Origin: Phytoseiulus persimilis
Lineage: Eukaryota > Arthropoda > Arachnida > Mesostigmata > Phytoseiidae
Assembly: GCA_037576195.1 (NCBI GenBank)
Contig: CM075104.1
Span: forward strand, 23,948,211 to 24,012,210
DNA: 64,000 nucleotides
Direction: 5' to 3'
Under the pieces are notes generated by a model, which saw nothing but the letters and a program-made list of their open reading frames with translations, was not told where the DNA came from and made no database searches. Position 1 is the first letter of the stretch; each line of letters begins with the position of its first letter. Below, piece by piece: positions 33,564 through 46,020 of the stretch. The position numbers and the translations under genes were made by a program.

Positions 33564-35816
33564 CTCGACTTGGAAACTGAACCGGATTCAAAAATCTAGT
33601 GAGCGAACTCCAGCGTGGTTCTTGATAAACTTGTGATGACGAGTCTGTCGGCGGCTCTGATAGATGATAAACACTTTTAAATAGCCGCCAGGAGCCTCCT
33701 CCGAATCGTTCAATCGGGAGAGGAGAGTGAAGCAACGAAACGAGAGACAACCCACAGCTAGGAAGTCTCGATGCAGGGAGACTATGGCGGACTCGGAAGA
33801 TCGCTTCTGGACGTCATCATTCGTCACCCGGCACAGGAGGTCCATAGGGCTTGTTTAGACTGCTCAAAAACCGTGCATCCTCGCAGGGTCTCCCGAGTTT
33901 ACCGCCGAGGTTGAGATTCGCCGTCGGATTCCAAAACTTGAGAACATCGTTGGCGAGCGATGCTACTGTGTTGTTGATGCGGCGGTGAATTCTGAAAATC
34001 ATCTCACCCCGGTTCTATCCATTAAATGCAAGGCCGATGAGGCGCGGAAGCCCTGTAGTGTTGAGCACGCCGGAGGAAACTCCTACATTGTGGCATGATC
34101 GGATACGATTTCCGCCTGAACGTGGCTCACGAGCGGCTGATTTACTCGATTGCACTCAAGACCAGCCGCTTGATAATTCAGTCCTTTGATCCATCTTCCA
34201 GGGGACCTGTTCCTCCTCCTTAAACGCTATGATCACCTGTACATATCAAATGAAACCCGAGACCATCCATCGTTGAGCGAGTATTTATTTCAAAACTTCA
34301 GCTCTCAAGACTCGGACTGACCTTTCGTCTCGGAATCACTGTCTTAATTGCCAACATTCCGCGGAAAAATAAAATTCGGGACGACCGGAGTACGAAATGA
34401 GTTTTCCCTTAAGCGTCCCATTTCTGCAAGCCGAGTGTCTCCATGCATCTCTGCTCTCTGGAGGAATCCTCGAGTTCCGCTTCCTCCAATCTCATTTGAA
34501 TCACGCCAGATTTCTCGACACTCTAACGAGGTCGGTCTTCATCCCGCAACGACTGCTCAGACTGGTTTGGACCCCAGCGACTTTCCACTCGAATTCGCAC
34601 TGGGTTTGGATTCCACGGCGGTGATCGGGTCTCCAGGCAAGACTCCATGTGACTCGCGGAACCCTGTTCTGTGATCGGATTTAAATGATTCATTCCTGCC
34701 TCAATGGTTGTATGACGTCGCCGTGCTCTCGAAGGCCGTGAAACAGGGCCGCCCCCGGCGCCAACACGGCGACCGCTCGACTGACTGACTTTGCTTCCAG
34801 TCTGCGATGGTGTGCAGTTGCTCTACTGTAACGAAAAGAATGGAAGCGAGATCTTTAGTTTCTGTAGCCGCTGGCTTTGCCGCTGTCGCTCTCTGTCTTG
34901 AGACCGAGAACGCGATGGTGGGCGTCCGTGTGTCCGACCGTGAAGAAAACAACATTCAGGAAGCGTCCCGAGCTGAGTTCTGGGTGGGATCATCGTTTGA
35001 ACTCTTAGGTCGACTGCCGCAAGGCCGATCCGTAGCGTATCCGAAAAACTCTCCGAAGACCAAAAGCTTCCAAATAAGACCCAATCGGTCGCTGTTGCTG
35101 GACTTTTGCAACAAACAGAGTTGACCTCATTGACAGCCTGAGTCAACTGACTCTGTGGGCGGGAGACCCGAAAACATCTCAGCAACGTCACTGAACGTGG
35201 AATCGACCCAAAGAGTTTTCGCTGAATAATGACGACACAGTTGTAGTACATGATCTCACCAACTAGAAGTAACTCCAGAATCGAAAGCGCAAGAAGCGTG
35301 GGAGAGCATCGCAAGAGATCAAGTAGACGTCGCTCATCTTGGCAATGAAAATTCCCATCGGTTGATGGAACGCACGGAAAACTTACCTGAGGTTTGACAG
35401 ATGGTTGTGCACAGGGCTTGAAGATAAACTCTCGCATAATACTTTTTCATTTCGGCTGACTATCCTTAAGATGAATACTATCGTTGAGTCTCTCGCTGCG
35501 AACTCGACTTCTCCCATTTGGGTTGACTTTGTAGCGCACGTAGATAGTAGTCCTCTGCGGATGTAAAATGCTCTCACTTCGATTGCGTTCGGGCGAATGT
35601 GAATGAGACTCACTCTTTTTCTATGTGAGGTTCTCTCAAGTATGAATTGGACTCGTTGTGAGGAGAAAGCGCAAGAAACCAACTACAGGGAATCCTTCGA
35701 GGAGTACAATACGGTGTAGACACCGAGAGATTGCATGTTTAATTCACTAGAATCAGCTGCACTGCATAATGAAGGGTGTTATTCGTGTTAAGGGACCATA
35801 CCTCGCCACGACATAC
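33564..35816. other. Stretch between PARG and the EGF-ligand gene
   Basis: May contain the missing last exon of PARG (plus) and later exons of the ligand gene (minus). Minus-strand frames at 33817-34002 (it includes RINNTVASLANDVLKFWNP) and at about 35200-35437 look protein-like. A strong minus-strand donor (CCTCAG|GTAAGT) at 35392 shows an exon probably ends there. Just 3' of it, in the continuing frame, is a hydrophobic stretch (LLALSILELLLVGEIMYY). None could be joined in phase with confidence. Confidence 0.35.
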
Positions 35817-38800
35817 CGGTGTCGGTGCCCGGCGCGAGCTTGACGAGTTTGCTGCCGCATCTAGGGCCTGAGTAATCTTCAGGACATATGCACGACGGTT
35901 CCATTATCGACTCCATGTAAATGCATGTCGCCCCGTTCAAACAGTAGAGATCCGTTGGACATTCACTTCCTAAGCTCTCCGGCGGCACCCGCACAGTGGA
36001 ATCTGACGACAATATTCGAATTAGTGCCCGCAGTTGATGGACATCCAGTTCAATAACTCTGAAAAACCCTTTCCCAACCTTTGTTCCAACCCCAACGAGC
36101 TCATGTGGGATGGGCAACTGCAATTACCTGTTAGTGGCTCGTTCGGCCATGGCGAGTGCCGTTCGAAAACTATCTCCTTGACAAGAACGTCAATTTTGTC
36201 GTTGACCGCCGTCTGTGAAACGACATTGGAAGCCCAGCATCGATATTCTCCGGCATCCGCTGCGCTGACGGAGCTGACATCCAAGCGGGACCGACGCCGT
36301 TTGTTCCGAATCACTATACGACTGAAAGTTAGATTCCCTAAACGTTAGGAATGGAATCATCTTTAGGAGGTGTGATCGCGATGTCGGCATATCCTCGGGC
36401 TCGAAAATGACGGATCCCCAACATTGTACAAGGTCCGCTCCAGAGCTGTGACTCTCGACCTTTCTCGTTCCGCGGCTGCCCTCTGAGGGATTGCTCGGAA
36501 GGCAGAAGCCAAGTGGAGCACTCGGTTCGATACGAGTCTCGCCGTCAGAAGCGATCAGGACACCTGTGTTTCGGTGGTGCTCGCGTCAAATGTTGGAGGC
36601 ATTAATCCCGCACAGATCATTCACCGAGATGACCCGCGTTACGCTCGGAGATATGGTTTCCCTCAACTTTCGAACCTATGACGCGCTGCGCTCGTTCCGG
36701 CCGTAATTTCTGTTTCTTCTCCATATTCTCGATGTGAAAATTGACGCTTCGAACAGTCCTTGCAGCACGTATACGCAGCGCGCCCACAAGAAACCCAAAT
36801 TCGAATCCATTAATATCTTATCCCCTTGTTCTCAGCCATTGCAAGGAGTACGCTCTGTTCGTCCCGGAGCGCTCTTTTGACAGGTTTTGTCATCGAGTTT
36901 TCGGCGCGGAACGGGACTCACTTGATTCGTTCGGAAATGATGGCTCCAAGGAGTTGACGTCGATCATGTCCTGGCCGCTCATTTCAGCTAGGATCTGGAG
37001 AAATTCGGATGGTTCGCGCCCACCCTGGGGAGGCCGACAGCTTCCCGACGAGAAACGCTCCCCAAGAGTTTCAGAATATGGCGCCAAGAACGACAGTCAT
37101 AAAACGCGTTCATCCGCGGAGGCGTTCGTGTGTTTTGGTCGCAGTGGCAGCCACCCTCCGCACTCTCTCCCTCTTTCTCTGCTGCCACACGGCACACGCT
37201 AGCAGGCAAGAGTTGCCAGCTGGCCGGTGTGGTTCTTCAAGAGTGACAACGACCGAACCTACAATATGGGTGATTTTCTAGAAATTGGTCGAAGTTTTCT
37301 GGCGCAAGCCGCTGAAAACGCCTCGGAAGCCGGCAAGGTGAAATACCAGGCAACAACCAGCGGTCTCGTCACGGCGTACTTCAGCATCCTCATCATGTCT
37401 GTGATACCGATTATCTTCGGAAGTTTCAGTTCTGCCCGGCAGCAGAAAAATCAAAAAGACAACGGCGAGCAAACCGAGACAATGTCAACCAAAGACGCGA
37501 TGATGTTTCCCGTGATCGCCTCGTGCGCTTTGTTCGGCCTCTACGTGGTTTTCAAAACGTTCGGGAAGGAACACGTCAACATGCTGCTCACTTTTTACTT
37601 CTTTTTGATTGGAGTTCTCGCCTTGGCCTCAGTTATAAGTCCCATCTTACGCCAAATGATTCCCGGGGCTTTGATCAGAAACGAGGAATACCACGCGTTT
37701 ATGAAGCGGACGACACCAGAGAGCACTGTTTTCGACCTGAAGTTCGACCACTTTGACATCCACGGCGTCCTCATCGCGGCTGGGTTCGGAGGTTGGTATC
37801 TTCTGGAGAAACACTGGATCGCCAACAATTTGTTCGGACTCGCCTTCGCTCATAATGGCATCACTCTGCTGCACTTGAACTCCGTGACAACAGGTTGCAT
37901 CCTCCTTGGCGGGCTATTCATATACGACGTGTTCTGGGTTTTCGGAACAGACGTCATGGTAACTGTGGCCAAAAGCTTCGAAGCCCCGATCAAACTTGTA
38001 TTCCCTCAGGATTTCCTCGAGAATGGAGTCTGGGGCAAACATTTCGCGATGCTGGGATTAGGCGATATCGTGATTCCTGGAATTTTCATCGCTCTGTTGC
38101 TACGATACGATCTGAGCAAGGGGAACGACTCGAAGCTCTACTTCAGTCTTTCATTCGCTGCCTACATTCTGGGATTGGTCGTGACAGTTATCGTGATGTC
38201 AGTCTTCAAGCACGCTCAGCCCGCGCTTCTCTACCTGGTTCCTCTTTGCGTCGGGGTCCCCTTGTTTGTTGCGTTAGTTAAAGGCGAACTTAAACCACTG
38301 TTCCTCTATCGCGACACTCCTGACGAAGATGAGCAGCAAGAAGACACCACGAAAACTGCTTCAGCTAAACCGGATAATTCCAAGAAAGAAGGCGTGGCCA
38401 CCCGCTCCAGGGCCAAGAAAGATTGAGGTTCGAGGGCAACTCGGACCTCTTCCGTCAAATATATTGTACATACACATCAAGTCTCACGTATGTTTCTCAG
38501 GTGGAAGATCAACGACTTGACTGGTGGGGGTTATGTGACTCAATATGAAAGTCAGCTGACAGCTGGAATCTGGTCGAATTCAATGAGTGTTGAAATGTCC
38601 CTTTGAACAGCGAGGGCTAGGGAAATCCGCATCGCAGCCTGAGATCAGGCACATGAACAACCATTGTCATGAGAACAACTGACGATTGTATGTGGGAGCT
38701 CGAACAACCTTTGCGTCTCTCTAGCGCTCAACGTGACACGTATTTTCAGTCGAACTAGCTCTCAGTAGACTTTGTCATGTGATTTGAAGAGTGATTGGCA

Positions 38801-41800
38801 TGGCTTTCTCGAGTTGATATGATGAAAGTGAGTACTAATAAATGTTAAGGATGTGTGCGCGTCATTATCAATACGCGAGCCAAGTTGAATGTTTTCTTTC
38901 TACGTTCATTATTATCTCTGTGGGTCCCCGCTAGGAAGGATACGAGAACCTGCGATCGATAAAACACTTTCCGTCATTCACCCTCTTGGACTCGTCACAA
39001 CCCTCACCGATTATCATTTTTGAGTCGTTGGCCGTCTTTCGTCCAGTAGACCCACGGAATAGGGTTGCCGCGTATGGTGCATCTCAGTCGAAGTCTCTGG
39101 AGCGGTCGCACCGTTATTCGTATTCTCCGTGCTTTCACCGAGGCGGGTTTAAGAACTGGAAAAAAAGAGAAAATTTTTGGAAAGTACTGCATCAACTGAT
39201 GACTGACAACTGACAATGAGACTGAATCAACAATCTGAGCTCCAGTTACAAAAAGGCTGATTGAACATGCTCTGTGATCGGAATTCGCCCAGATAAGAGC
39301 CCTCAGAGGCCCGGTTTTTCAGCAGACAATTATAGCGGGTCGGAAATTCCCATGCGGCGCGAGCTAGACTTCACGTTCGGCTCCCGATGAGTTTCCCAGT
39401 TGTCGTTGGAGATCGGTACACGTGGACTCCGCGAAAGTCCACGCCTAGACCGGGGCGCTCAAATACAACGGGCGCTGCCTCGCGGAGCCGGCTGGCAGAA
39501 TCGGTCGGTACCCGGCTGTGGCAGACGCGAGAGGGCCGAAGCCCTGCCCTAAGTCTTCTCCAGGAAGAGAGGTGCTTGACATCCATCTAGAATGCTTCAA
39601 CTTTCGGAAGCCTGTTGTACACCACCACGTGGCGAGCATGCCCCTGTCTGAGTGAGTGAAGGGTGCGTTTCTCTGAAACAATCGGCTCGAAGTCGAAAGG
39701 AGTCTGAAATTCAATGTCTGTGTTGAAACTATCCAGATTGAGCCTCCTCCTCGTTGGAGCGATCGCCGGGAAACTAGGAGAATCAACCTGGGCGGGTTTC
39801 TCTCGGTGGAAATGGAGCAAGGTTTCTCCCAAGTTCGGCGGGGCGAGTTATCTGTGATCCACTATCTTGAGCCCTCGCGAGGAATAAGCAATCCCGGTTC
39901 GGAGGGTCGAGTCTGAGTCCAGCGAGCTAGGAAACGAAGTTTCTTGATGCCGTTGCGCCGATCGAGAGCCGCTTTCCTCTCCGTCCCCTATTGTTCTGGA
40001 CCAAATGTCCAGCGAGTCGAGAAACTCGCATGCATCGGGGCGTAGGTGGTCTACGTGCTCTTCTAGTTCAACAGCAGCACCGCCACCACCTTGTGGGTTG
40101 GCTTGTGGGCTTGCTGGCTACTTGGCCGCCTGTTGATGCATGGCTAAGCCCAACGTGGCCATTTTGCCACTGCCGCCGCCCGCTCGTCCTAATAAACTAT
40201 ACAGAGCTGATCAGAGGAGCCGCTGTCGGTCCGAGAGCCAACCGGGCAGAGCGCCCGCGGAGAGCGGTGGATCAAACGGTTGCCAACAGCATGCGAATGA
40301 TGATGATGTGGTGCGCCAGAAACAACAGTCAAGCCCGCTCGCTCGGTTTGTCTAACTTGTGATGACGGAGATGATACCTTTGTCCGACCGTCTAACCACA
40401 AGTCCTTCCGTCTTCTCCCCGCTCATCTATTTGTCCGACAGAGCCTTCAGAGCATTCCTCGAACTCGTAAAAGTTCTGAATCAGATTTGTATTCCCTAAT
40501 CCCAGCAGTTTTCGTTCGCGAGCACTTCATGTTGCAAAAATCCCAATCGAAATCCGTTGAGAAGCTCAAGTTTGCTCTCGTCGTTCAGCACGAACTCCGA
40601 GAGGTTGCGGCAAGAACATTCCTGGATGAACACGGCCACCCGATATTCGTTTTTGTACAGAGTCCTGAGAAGTTCGGATTTCAATGCCATACGTAACAGT
40701 GGGGAACACTGCGATCCATTTTTAGTGTGTCTGGATCGCATGAGTCAACAGGATACATGCCGTGCAGTGGCATATGGAGCATCGGCGACAGTCCAACATC
40801 GAAACATGTAGAGGATGCGCAAGAGAGTTCAAAAGCAGCTACTCGAGTCGACTTAAGGCCGTAGGTAGGAGAGTTGAACGGGATTTTCACGTTTGACGCC
40901 CCTCCAGGGGCCGTGTATCCTCCGCAAGCTCGAGAATCGGTTCCCTTGCATCGCTGGGTTCTATATATTCCTCGAAAATAAGTGTGAACTATCCCGATCT
41001 CGGGGATCCGGCTTTTTATTCATCGTCCGTGAACACACTGACACGATCGGGATGCAGATTCCGCTCGAAAATCACGACAGGTGAACAGATACGAGGACGA
41101 TCACCAAGAATCGGAGGAAAGACACGGATTCGAGCTGTCGGCTACTTTCTTCTCTTTGAGTAACTGTTCGGTCACTCCAGAAACCTCAAGTCGGTTACGT
41201 CAAGGATAACTTGTTTATTTGTTGACGTTTCTCCATTCGGCGTCTCTGTCTTTCATCGACCATGCGCACATTGTTTGTGTATTTTCGCTCACAGCTTTAC
41301 TTGTTCCCCGTTGACGGATGCTCGACGGACGGCACCAGCTATGCGTGAAACGCTCGATGAGCTGTGATATGAGCCTTCAACAAGCCCACGGGCGACAACT
41401 CCTATTTTAGCGGATCTGAGGATATTCAGTTGGCGAGAATGCTCCAGCAATGACCGCGAAGCATGACTGTAACGGCTCGTATCCAAATTCAGTCACGAGA
41501 ACTTTCATTGCAGTCGGTGGATAGTTCGTGCATGATGACATTATTTCAAAGACAATGAATCGCGGGCTCTATGGAGCATACGATCCTGCTTCTCCCAGCC
41601 CCTTCCCTGTATCATATCACTCATTGATTCGACTTGAGAAAAATTTCCAGCGAGCGAATGATTAACAATACTTCGAAAGCAAACAGTAACAGCCTTTTGC
41701 ACTGGGTCATCAAGCTCCTCTGGATGTTTAGAGAAGGCGTTGTTTCCGTTGCGATGAGTCGTAGGCCTGTTTACACTCAATCGGGGAATTGATTCGCACA

Positions 41801-43790
41801 TGGACGTGCAAATATCCCTCCCAGCAATGAGGTGTCGACGGAGTCATGACATGACCAACAGTTTCTCAGAAACACAGTGACAATGGATCAGACGTACAGA
41901 ATCATTTTGTTTTGGACCCATCAGGACGAGGGACTTCCTCTCCCGCATCTGGTCCTATCTCGAAGGTCTCAGAGCTCGCCGAATTCCAAACTTTGACCAT
42001 CCGTGCCTACCCATCCGCCGGACAACGCGTGTCAAGATGCAGATATGGTACGATTTTTACGACATCGCGAGTTATCATCCTACGATTGGCTCGAACGTCG
42101 TTTTCGAAAAGGTGTTCGCTTTAGGCGGTCGTTCCAGCGATCATCATCGGCCCGCGCTCCGCACCGGAGTTGTGCTTTGGGATTCAGTTCGAAGGGATCG
42201 ATGATCTTTTGGAAAGGGTTCACTCATTTCGTGCCTTTTCCTGAGGTTCCTCGTCGCTTCCGGCGAGGCACGTGCAGTTGCTATCCGGAGCTTCGAGGGG
42301 GCGACGGGGGGAGCGGAATATCACAAATCTACCAGCGAGCCGGCAGAGAACAAAGAGTAAACTGGATACACATAGATTCCATCCAGAAAATACACATGCC
42401 GCACACATGCCGATAAACAACGGGGCAGAACTGCTCAACCCGGGATCCGGGCCTATGGAGAGTAATTGAACCGTGAACAAGCTCTAGAGACTACCATCGC
42501 GGAGGCAAATGTAAACATTTTCAGGCTGTCTTGTGGCTGGTACAAGAGGGTCATTCGGAGAACGTATCGGGCTTCTGACCACGCACCCGCCTTTGTGAGC
42601 GAAAACTGAGTACGAAATAAAAACTGAATGGCACTGCATTGACCGCGTTGTTTTTACGACCGGATGTTTCGGGTGCTCAGCATGCACCTGATTGCGGTCT
42701 TCTGTCGCGGTCGTAATCTGAATCGGACACTCCGCTTGCTGCCGTACGAAAGTCGCCCTCGACCGATTCTGTCCGTTCGGGCACTGGATTGAAATAAGCC
42801 TCTCGGTCGGTGTTGCCCTCCGTTTATCGGCTCCCGCCAGGCAGGTGGCGTTCGGTTGCGTCTGGTAAACTTCGTTTCTCACCATTCGCCATGCGAAAGC
42901 ACAGCGAGGTTTTCACAACGCCTCGTACAATCCATGCCTCGCCTCTTCTGTGTCGGATAGGACTGTTCTGTATTAGATTAGATAACGAGTCAGAATGACA
43001 ACTTTCGGATCGAGTCGTTTCGTTTTGTCTCATTACAGCGACCAATATGCGGTGCATCGCGAGGCGTTTCGCTTTCACCTTTTCCCGCGACGAGCACAAT
43101 CACAAGGCGCCGATGTCACCGTTTCCCGACTCACTGTGCCGGAGGACTGAAATGCTTCGGGGAGAGGAGCGAGGTGAACTTACCACAATCTTCACAAAGA
43201 GCCTTGTGGATGGTCCTGCTGGCTCTTCGGCTGAACGGGTCCGGAAGGGCCGTCGCGGTGAGATTGGCCCTCGGGAACATCGAAGACAGAGCGCCGCTCA
43301 ACGGTTTCGCGTACACCAAGTAACGACCATTGGTCACGAGTAATGTTTGCTCACTCTCCAATTCCATACGGCACGGGGCGCCGGGTATGGCGCGCCTACC
43401 CGGAGAGGACGACGTCGGATCATCATCGTCCTCGCGCATTAAAGCCACGACCACGTCACTGTACTCTCTAAGTCGCCGAAGCGGCGGTCGTGGGTCGAAA
43501 ACGCCTGTCATATTTAGCACGCGGCCTGTGAGGCTCGTTGTGAATCCGTTCTTAAGCACTTTCTGAACCCTCAGCTTGACGAGGAGGTTCCGTTCCTCGT
43601 CCTGCCATTTGGCAAGCAGGCGTCCATGAAAGGTGATAGGGGCGAGGAACGCCTTGTTCGCCGGATTGAGGAGTTTTTGCTCGTCCACCGTGGGACAGTT
43701 GCTGAGGAGACGTACGTCACCAGAGGCGAGTTCCACAGTGAGCGCGAGGATGATTGCGTTCAGCAGAGCACCGGGGCACCAGGCCAACAT
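35817..43790 (-). CDS. Ig + EGF domain secreted growth factor (vein/neuregulin-like)
   Basis: Four exons join in phase: 43790-43184, 39155-39008, 36321-36128, 36002-35817, encoding at least 378 residues. Exon 1 starts with a signal peptide (MLAWCPGALLNAIILALTVE, then LASG) followed by about 175 residues ending KALCEDC. Exons 2 and 3 encode one C2-type Ig domain split by an intron: strand B LRLRCTIRGN, W in WVYWTKDGQ, strand F DAGEYRCWASN. Exon 4 encodes one EGF domain (residues about 330-366) with six cysteines, from ECPTDLYCLNGATC to CICPEDYSGPRC. The Ig-then-EGF order is that of Drosophila vein and vertebrate neuregulins, which activate EGF receptors. The last exon ends in G|GTATGT, so a further exon is likely; unspliced reading stops 13 residues later. 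Intron 2 contains the signal peptide peptidase gene on the opposite strand. Confidence 0.8.
37266..38426 (+). CDS. HM13: Signal peptide peptidase (presenilin-type aspartyl protease), intronless
   Basis: A single uninterrupted frame of 386 residues, close to the roughly 377 of the human protein. The frame is open upstream to 37227, but the first ATG is 37266. Nine hydrophobic segments are visible. The catalytic aspartates lie in YD (residues 220-221, within GGLFIYDVFWVFG) and GLGD (264-267), and the PAL motif (QPALLYL) is at 319-321. A glycosylation site N-A-S at residue 18 matches the lumenal N-terminus. The tail is charged and ends RAKKD, which could serve ER retention. The enzyme sits in the ER membrane and cleaves leftover signal peptides and some type II membrane proteins. 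The gene lies wholly within intron 2 of the minus-strand Ig+EGF gene and lacks introns. Confidence 0.97.
   Translation: MGDFLEIGRSFLAQAAENASEAGKVKYQATTSGLVTAYFSILIMSVIPIIFGSFSSARQQKNQKDNGEQTETMSTKDAMMFPVIASCALFGLYVVFKTFGKEHVNMLLTFYFFLIGVLALASVISPILRQMIPGALIRNEEYHAFMKRTTPESTVFDLKFDHFDIHGVLIAAGFGGWYLLEKHWIANNLFGLAFAHNGITLLHLNSVTTGCILLGGLFIYDVFWVFGTDVMVTVAKSFEAPIKLVFPQDFLENGVWGKHFAMLGLGDIVIPGIFIALLLRYDLSKGNDSKLYFSLSFAAYILGLVVTVIVMSVFKHAQPALLYLVPLCVGVPLFVALVKGELKPLFLYRDTPDEDEQQEDTTKTASAKPDNSKKEGVATRSRAKKD
38837..38842 (+). terminator. Polyadenylation signal, signal peptide peptidase gene
   Basis: AATAAA about 410 nt after the stop codon on the plus strand. It is the first such hexamer I noticed downstream and is plausible as the gene's 3' end inside the host intron. 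Confidence 0.5.
39156..43183. other. Intron 1 of the Ig+EGF gene (about 4 kb)
   Basis: No recognised gene or repeat family inside. Minus-strand frames at 39587-39832 and 42484-42885 have some protein-like stretches, and the latter has several cysteines. The exon 1 to exon 2 phase match (phase 1 to phase 1) does not require an exon between them. Confidence 0.4.
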
Positions 43791-46020
43791 GATTTTTGGG
43801 GGGGTCACGATTCCACACAATCAAGCTAGGCGAAGAGTGCTTTTCAACCATTCGGCTGCTTCGGAGTACCTTCCATAACATCTGAGCACTATGTTCTCCG
43901 AGGCGGAACCCTCAACTGTGTACGTCTCACGACCAAGAGCTGTCGGCGGGAACAAGGAACATGGGGGCGGTGATCGTCCCTGATCACGAAGACGGTGGAC
44001 ACCACGACGACAATCGCAGGAGTTCCGGGTCTCGATTATGGACTCAACCTATTCCTCTGTGCTCTGACCAGCACTCGTTCCGATGCAGAGATCAGCTTCC
44101 GTAGCTGGTTCCGCCACAAAACGAAGCACAGCAATGAGCACGGCGACGGGTTAAATTCTGAGGCCAACTGCTGGGCAGCATGAGGGCCTTATCGTGGTCC
44201 CTCAGTGGTTTTAGAGATTTGGCCTGACTTGCTCTACCGGCTCTAGTATGCCGGCTCACTGCCCCGGTCGGCTCTCATCGTTGTGAGAGTCTTACTTCCC
44301 TCTCCGCTGGTTCCCTGTAGCCTGCTGTGGCTGCGCGTTGTGTGCGCTCGCTGATGTGCTTCAGATTGGTGACCCGCGCTAGACGGGCATGTAGAGGCTC
44401 CACACTTTAACTTCGATCAGCTCCAGCGAAGGCGCAACAGATCCCGCCAGCACGAGAAGTCCCGGATCGCCCGCAGGATTTTCGAGCGACGCTTGGAACA
44501 TGTCCGCCAGGACACCTTGCGAGGGCACGGCATCGAAACGACCTGCCATCCCATCTCTTCGTTTGGAGCGTCCTGGAAGAGGTTCGCTCAGAGTTGAAGT
44601 TTTAGCTCCTAGAGGCGGGACTCCCGGTACCTGAACTCTGTCGCAGACGGAGCCGAGGTTATTCTTCCTTGTTATGGAAGCTCTGACAGCGTTCCCTGCT
44701 ATTCGTTTTCGGTTTGTTCCTGAAAATGAACAAAGTATTGGGAAAATGTGTGGGCGCTCAAAAAGCGAGGGACTGTTGTCAATGGTGATTTATTGGGCGT
44801 AGACCATCACCGGTGGCATCAGCTACGAAAGCGCCTTCCTGGAGAGCCAAGAGCAGGCCGACCTAACCGATCGCTCTTCAATATTTTCCTCTCGGAAATA
44901 GCGTTGGGTGAGCATTGTTGTTCCGAGAAAGGAGCTGAAGTTTCTTCTATCAGCTCTGGTGGTCCTTTTGCGCATCGGAATAGCTTCTCCTGATGCGCAG
45001 CCGAGCCTAAACAATCCAATCATTATGGAACTGATAGCCTGTTCAGAATTCAACGGATGCGTAATCCGGTGGTGGGCGTTCAAAGCTCTCGGAGGGCGGG
45101 ACCTTCCCTTAGGCCGAGGCGGAATTCTTGCGGTCTCTGAATCACTGGACACAGTGAGACCAGTAACGAGGTTGTGGAAAGTGCGAGTAAATTTATTACT
45201 TTTCAATCTTTTTCGGATTGGTGGCACATGTTCAGCCCAGAAGTCATGTACCGCGAGAAAAAGATAATAATTTATCTATCTAAACAGAGTAGTTTTTCAG
45301 GTACACGTTGCTGAAGAAGAAATGTGGATTCCTTCCAGCGACATCGCTCAGTTGTCAATGTCTGTTCGGTGGATGAAGTAGACGACTTACAATCACAGTG
45401 TAGAGCAGAGTAGAAAAAGATTTTCTTTTATACAAGTTCAACCAGCGAATGGTGGGCTGTTCCCTGTTAGTCATAGTAGCGGACGATAGAATTTACAAGT
45501 TATCGGGCTTTTATCGGGCTTTCGTCTCATTTTTCGTTTGTTCCTCGACTATACATACTAGTTCTCGCGGGCATCCTTTCGGGAATATCTTCGAAATCTG
45601 GCCAGTTAATCGGCGAGATTTGCAACTATTATCCCACAGCGCTCCGCACGTAGGCACTCGACATTTGGTGCCGTGCTCGTCGCATTTAGATACAAAGCGT
45701 GTCATATGATCTCGTTTTTATATGCATATGTATGAAACAGAAGGAAGACGAATTCCATCTAAATTAGGAATGTACACATAAGGGTTGTTGAGCAGCGCGT
45801 TATAGGTCACCAACTCTTGGCACTTTCATCTGTATGTAGAAATGCAGCAGAGCTCTCAAGACCTTCTACTTAACGCCGTCATCGATTTCAACACCATCAT
45901 CTCAACTAAATTACTCACTTCAGTGGGATCAAGAATGACTATTCTGAACTTTCGGTTATTCCCATGAAACAATTTCAAGACTAAAGTTGCCAACCATTGT
46001 CTGAGCAAGGTCGTCAGAGG
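43791..46020. other. Stretch between the Ig+EGF gene and NOS1AP
   Basis: Expected to hold the upstream region of the ligand gene and the 3' untranslated region of NOS1AP. A plus-strand segment near 44440-44590 reads as an Arg-rich protein (it includes RIARRIFERRLEHVRQD) for about 50 codons but ends in a stop without a motif I can name. Confidence 0.35.
45511..45705 (-). CDS. Candidate Cys-rich exon
   Basis: The minus-strand frame has six cysteines in about 45 residues (segments KCDEHGTKCRVPTCG, NSCKS, KGCPRELVC), which resembles a small disulphide-rich secreted module. No signal peptide was found immediately upstream and no family was matched. It could be chance. If real, it should have an upstream signal-peptide exon between 45,710 and 46,000. 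Confidence 0.22.
   Translation of the reverse strand: MTRFVSKCDEHGTKCRVPTCGALWDNSCKSRRLTGQISKIFPKGCPRELVCIVEEQTKNETKAR

Noticed and set aside
33774..33920. Candidate last PARG exon (frame with DYGGLGRSLLDVII)
   Set aside because: It looks similar to the expected PARG C-terminus, but the only acceptor (ATGCAG|GG) gives the wrong phase after the 33477 donor.
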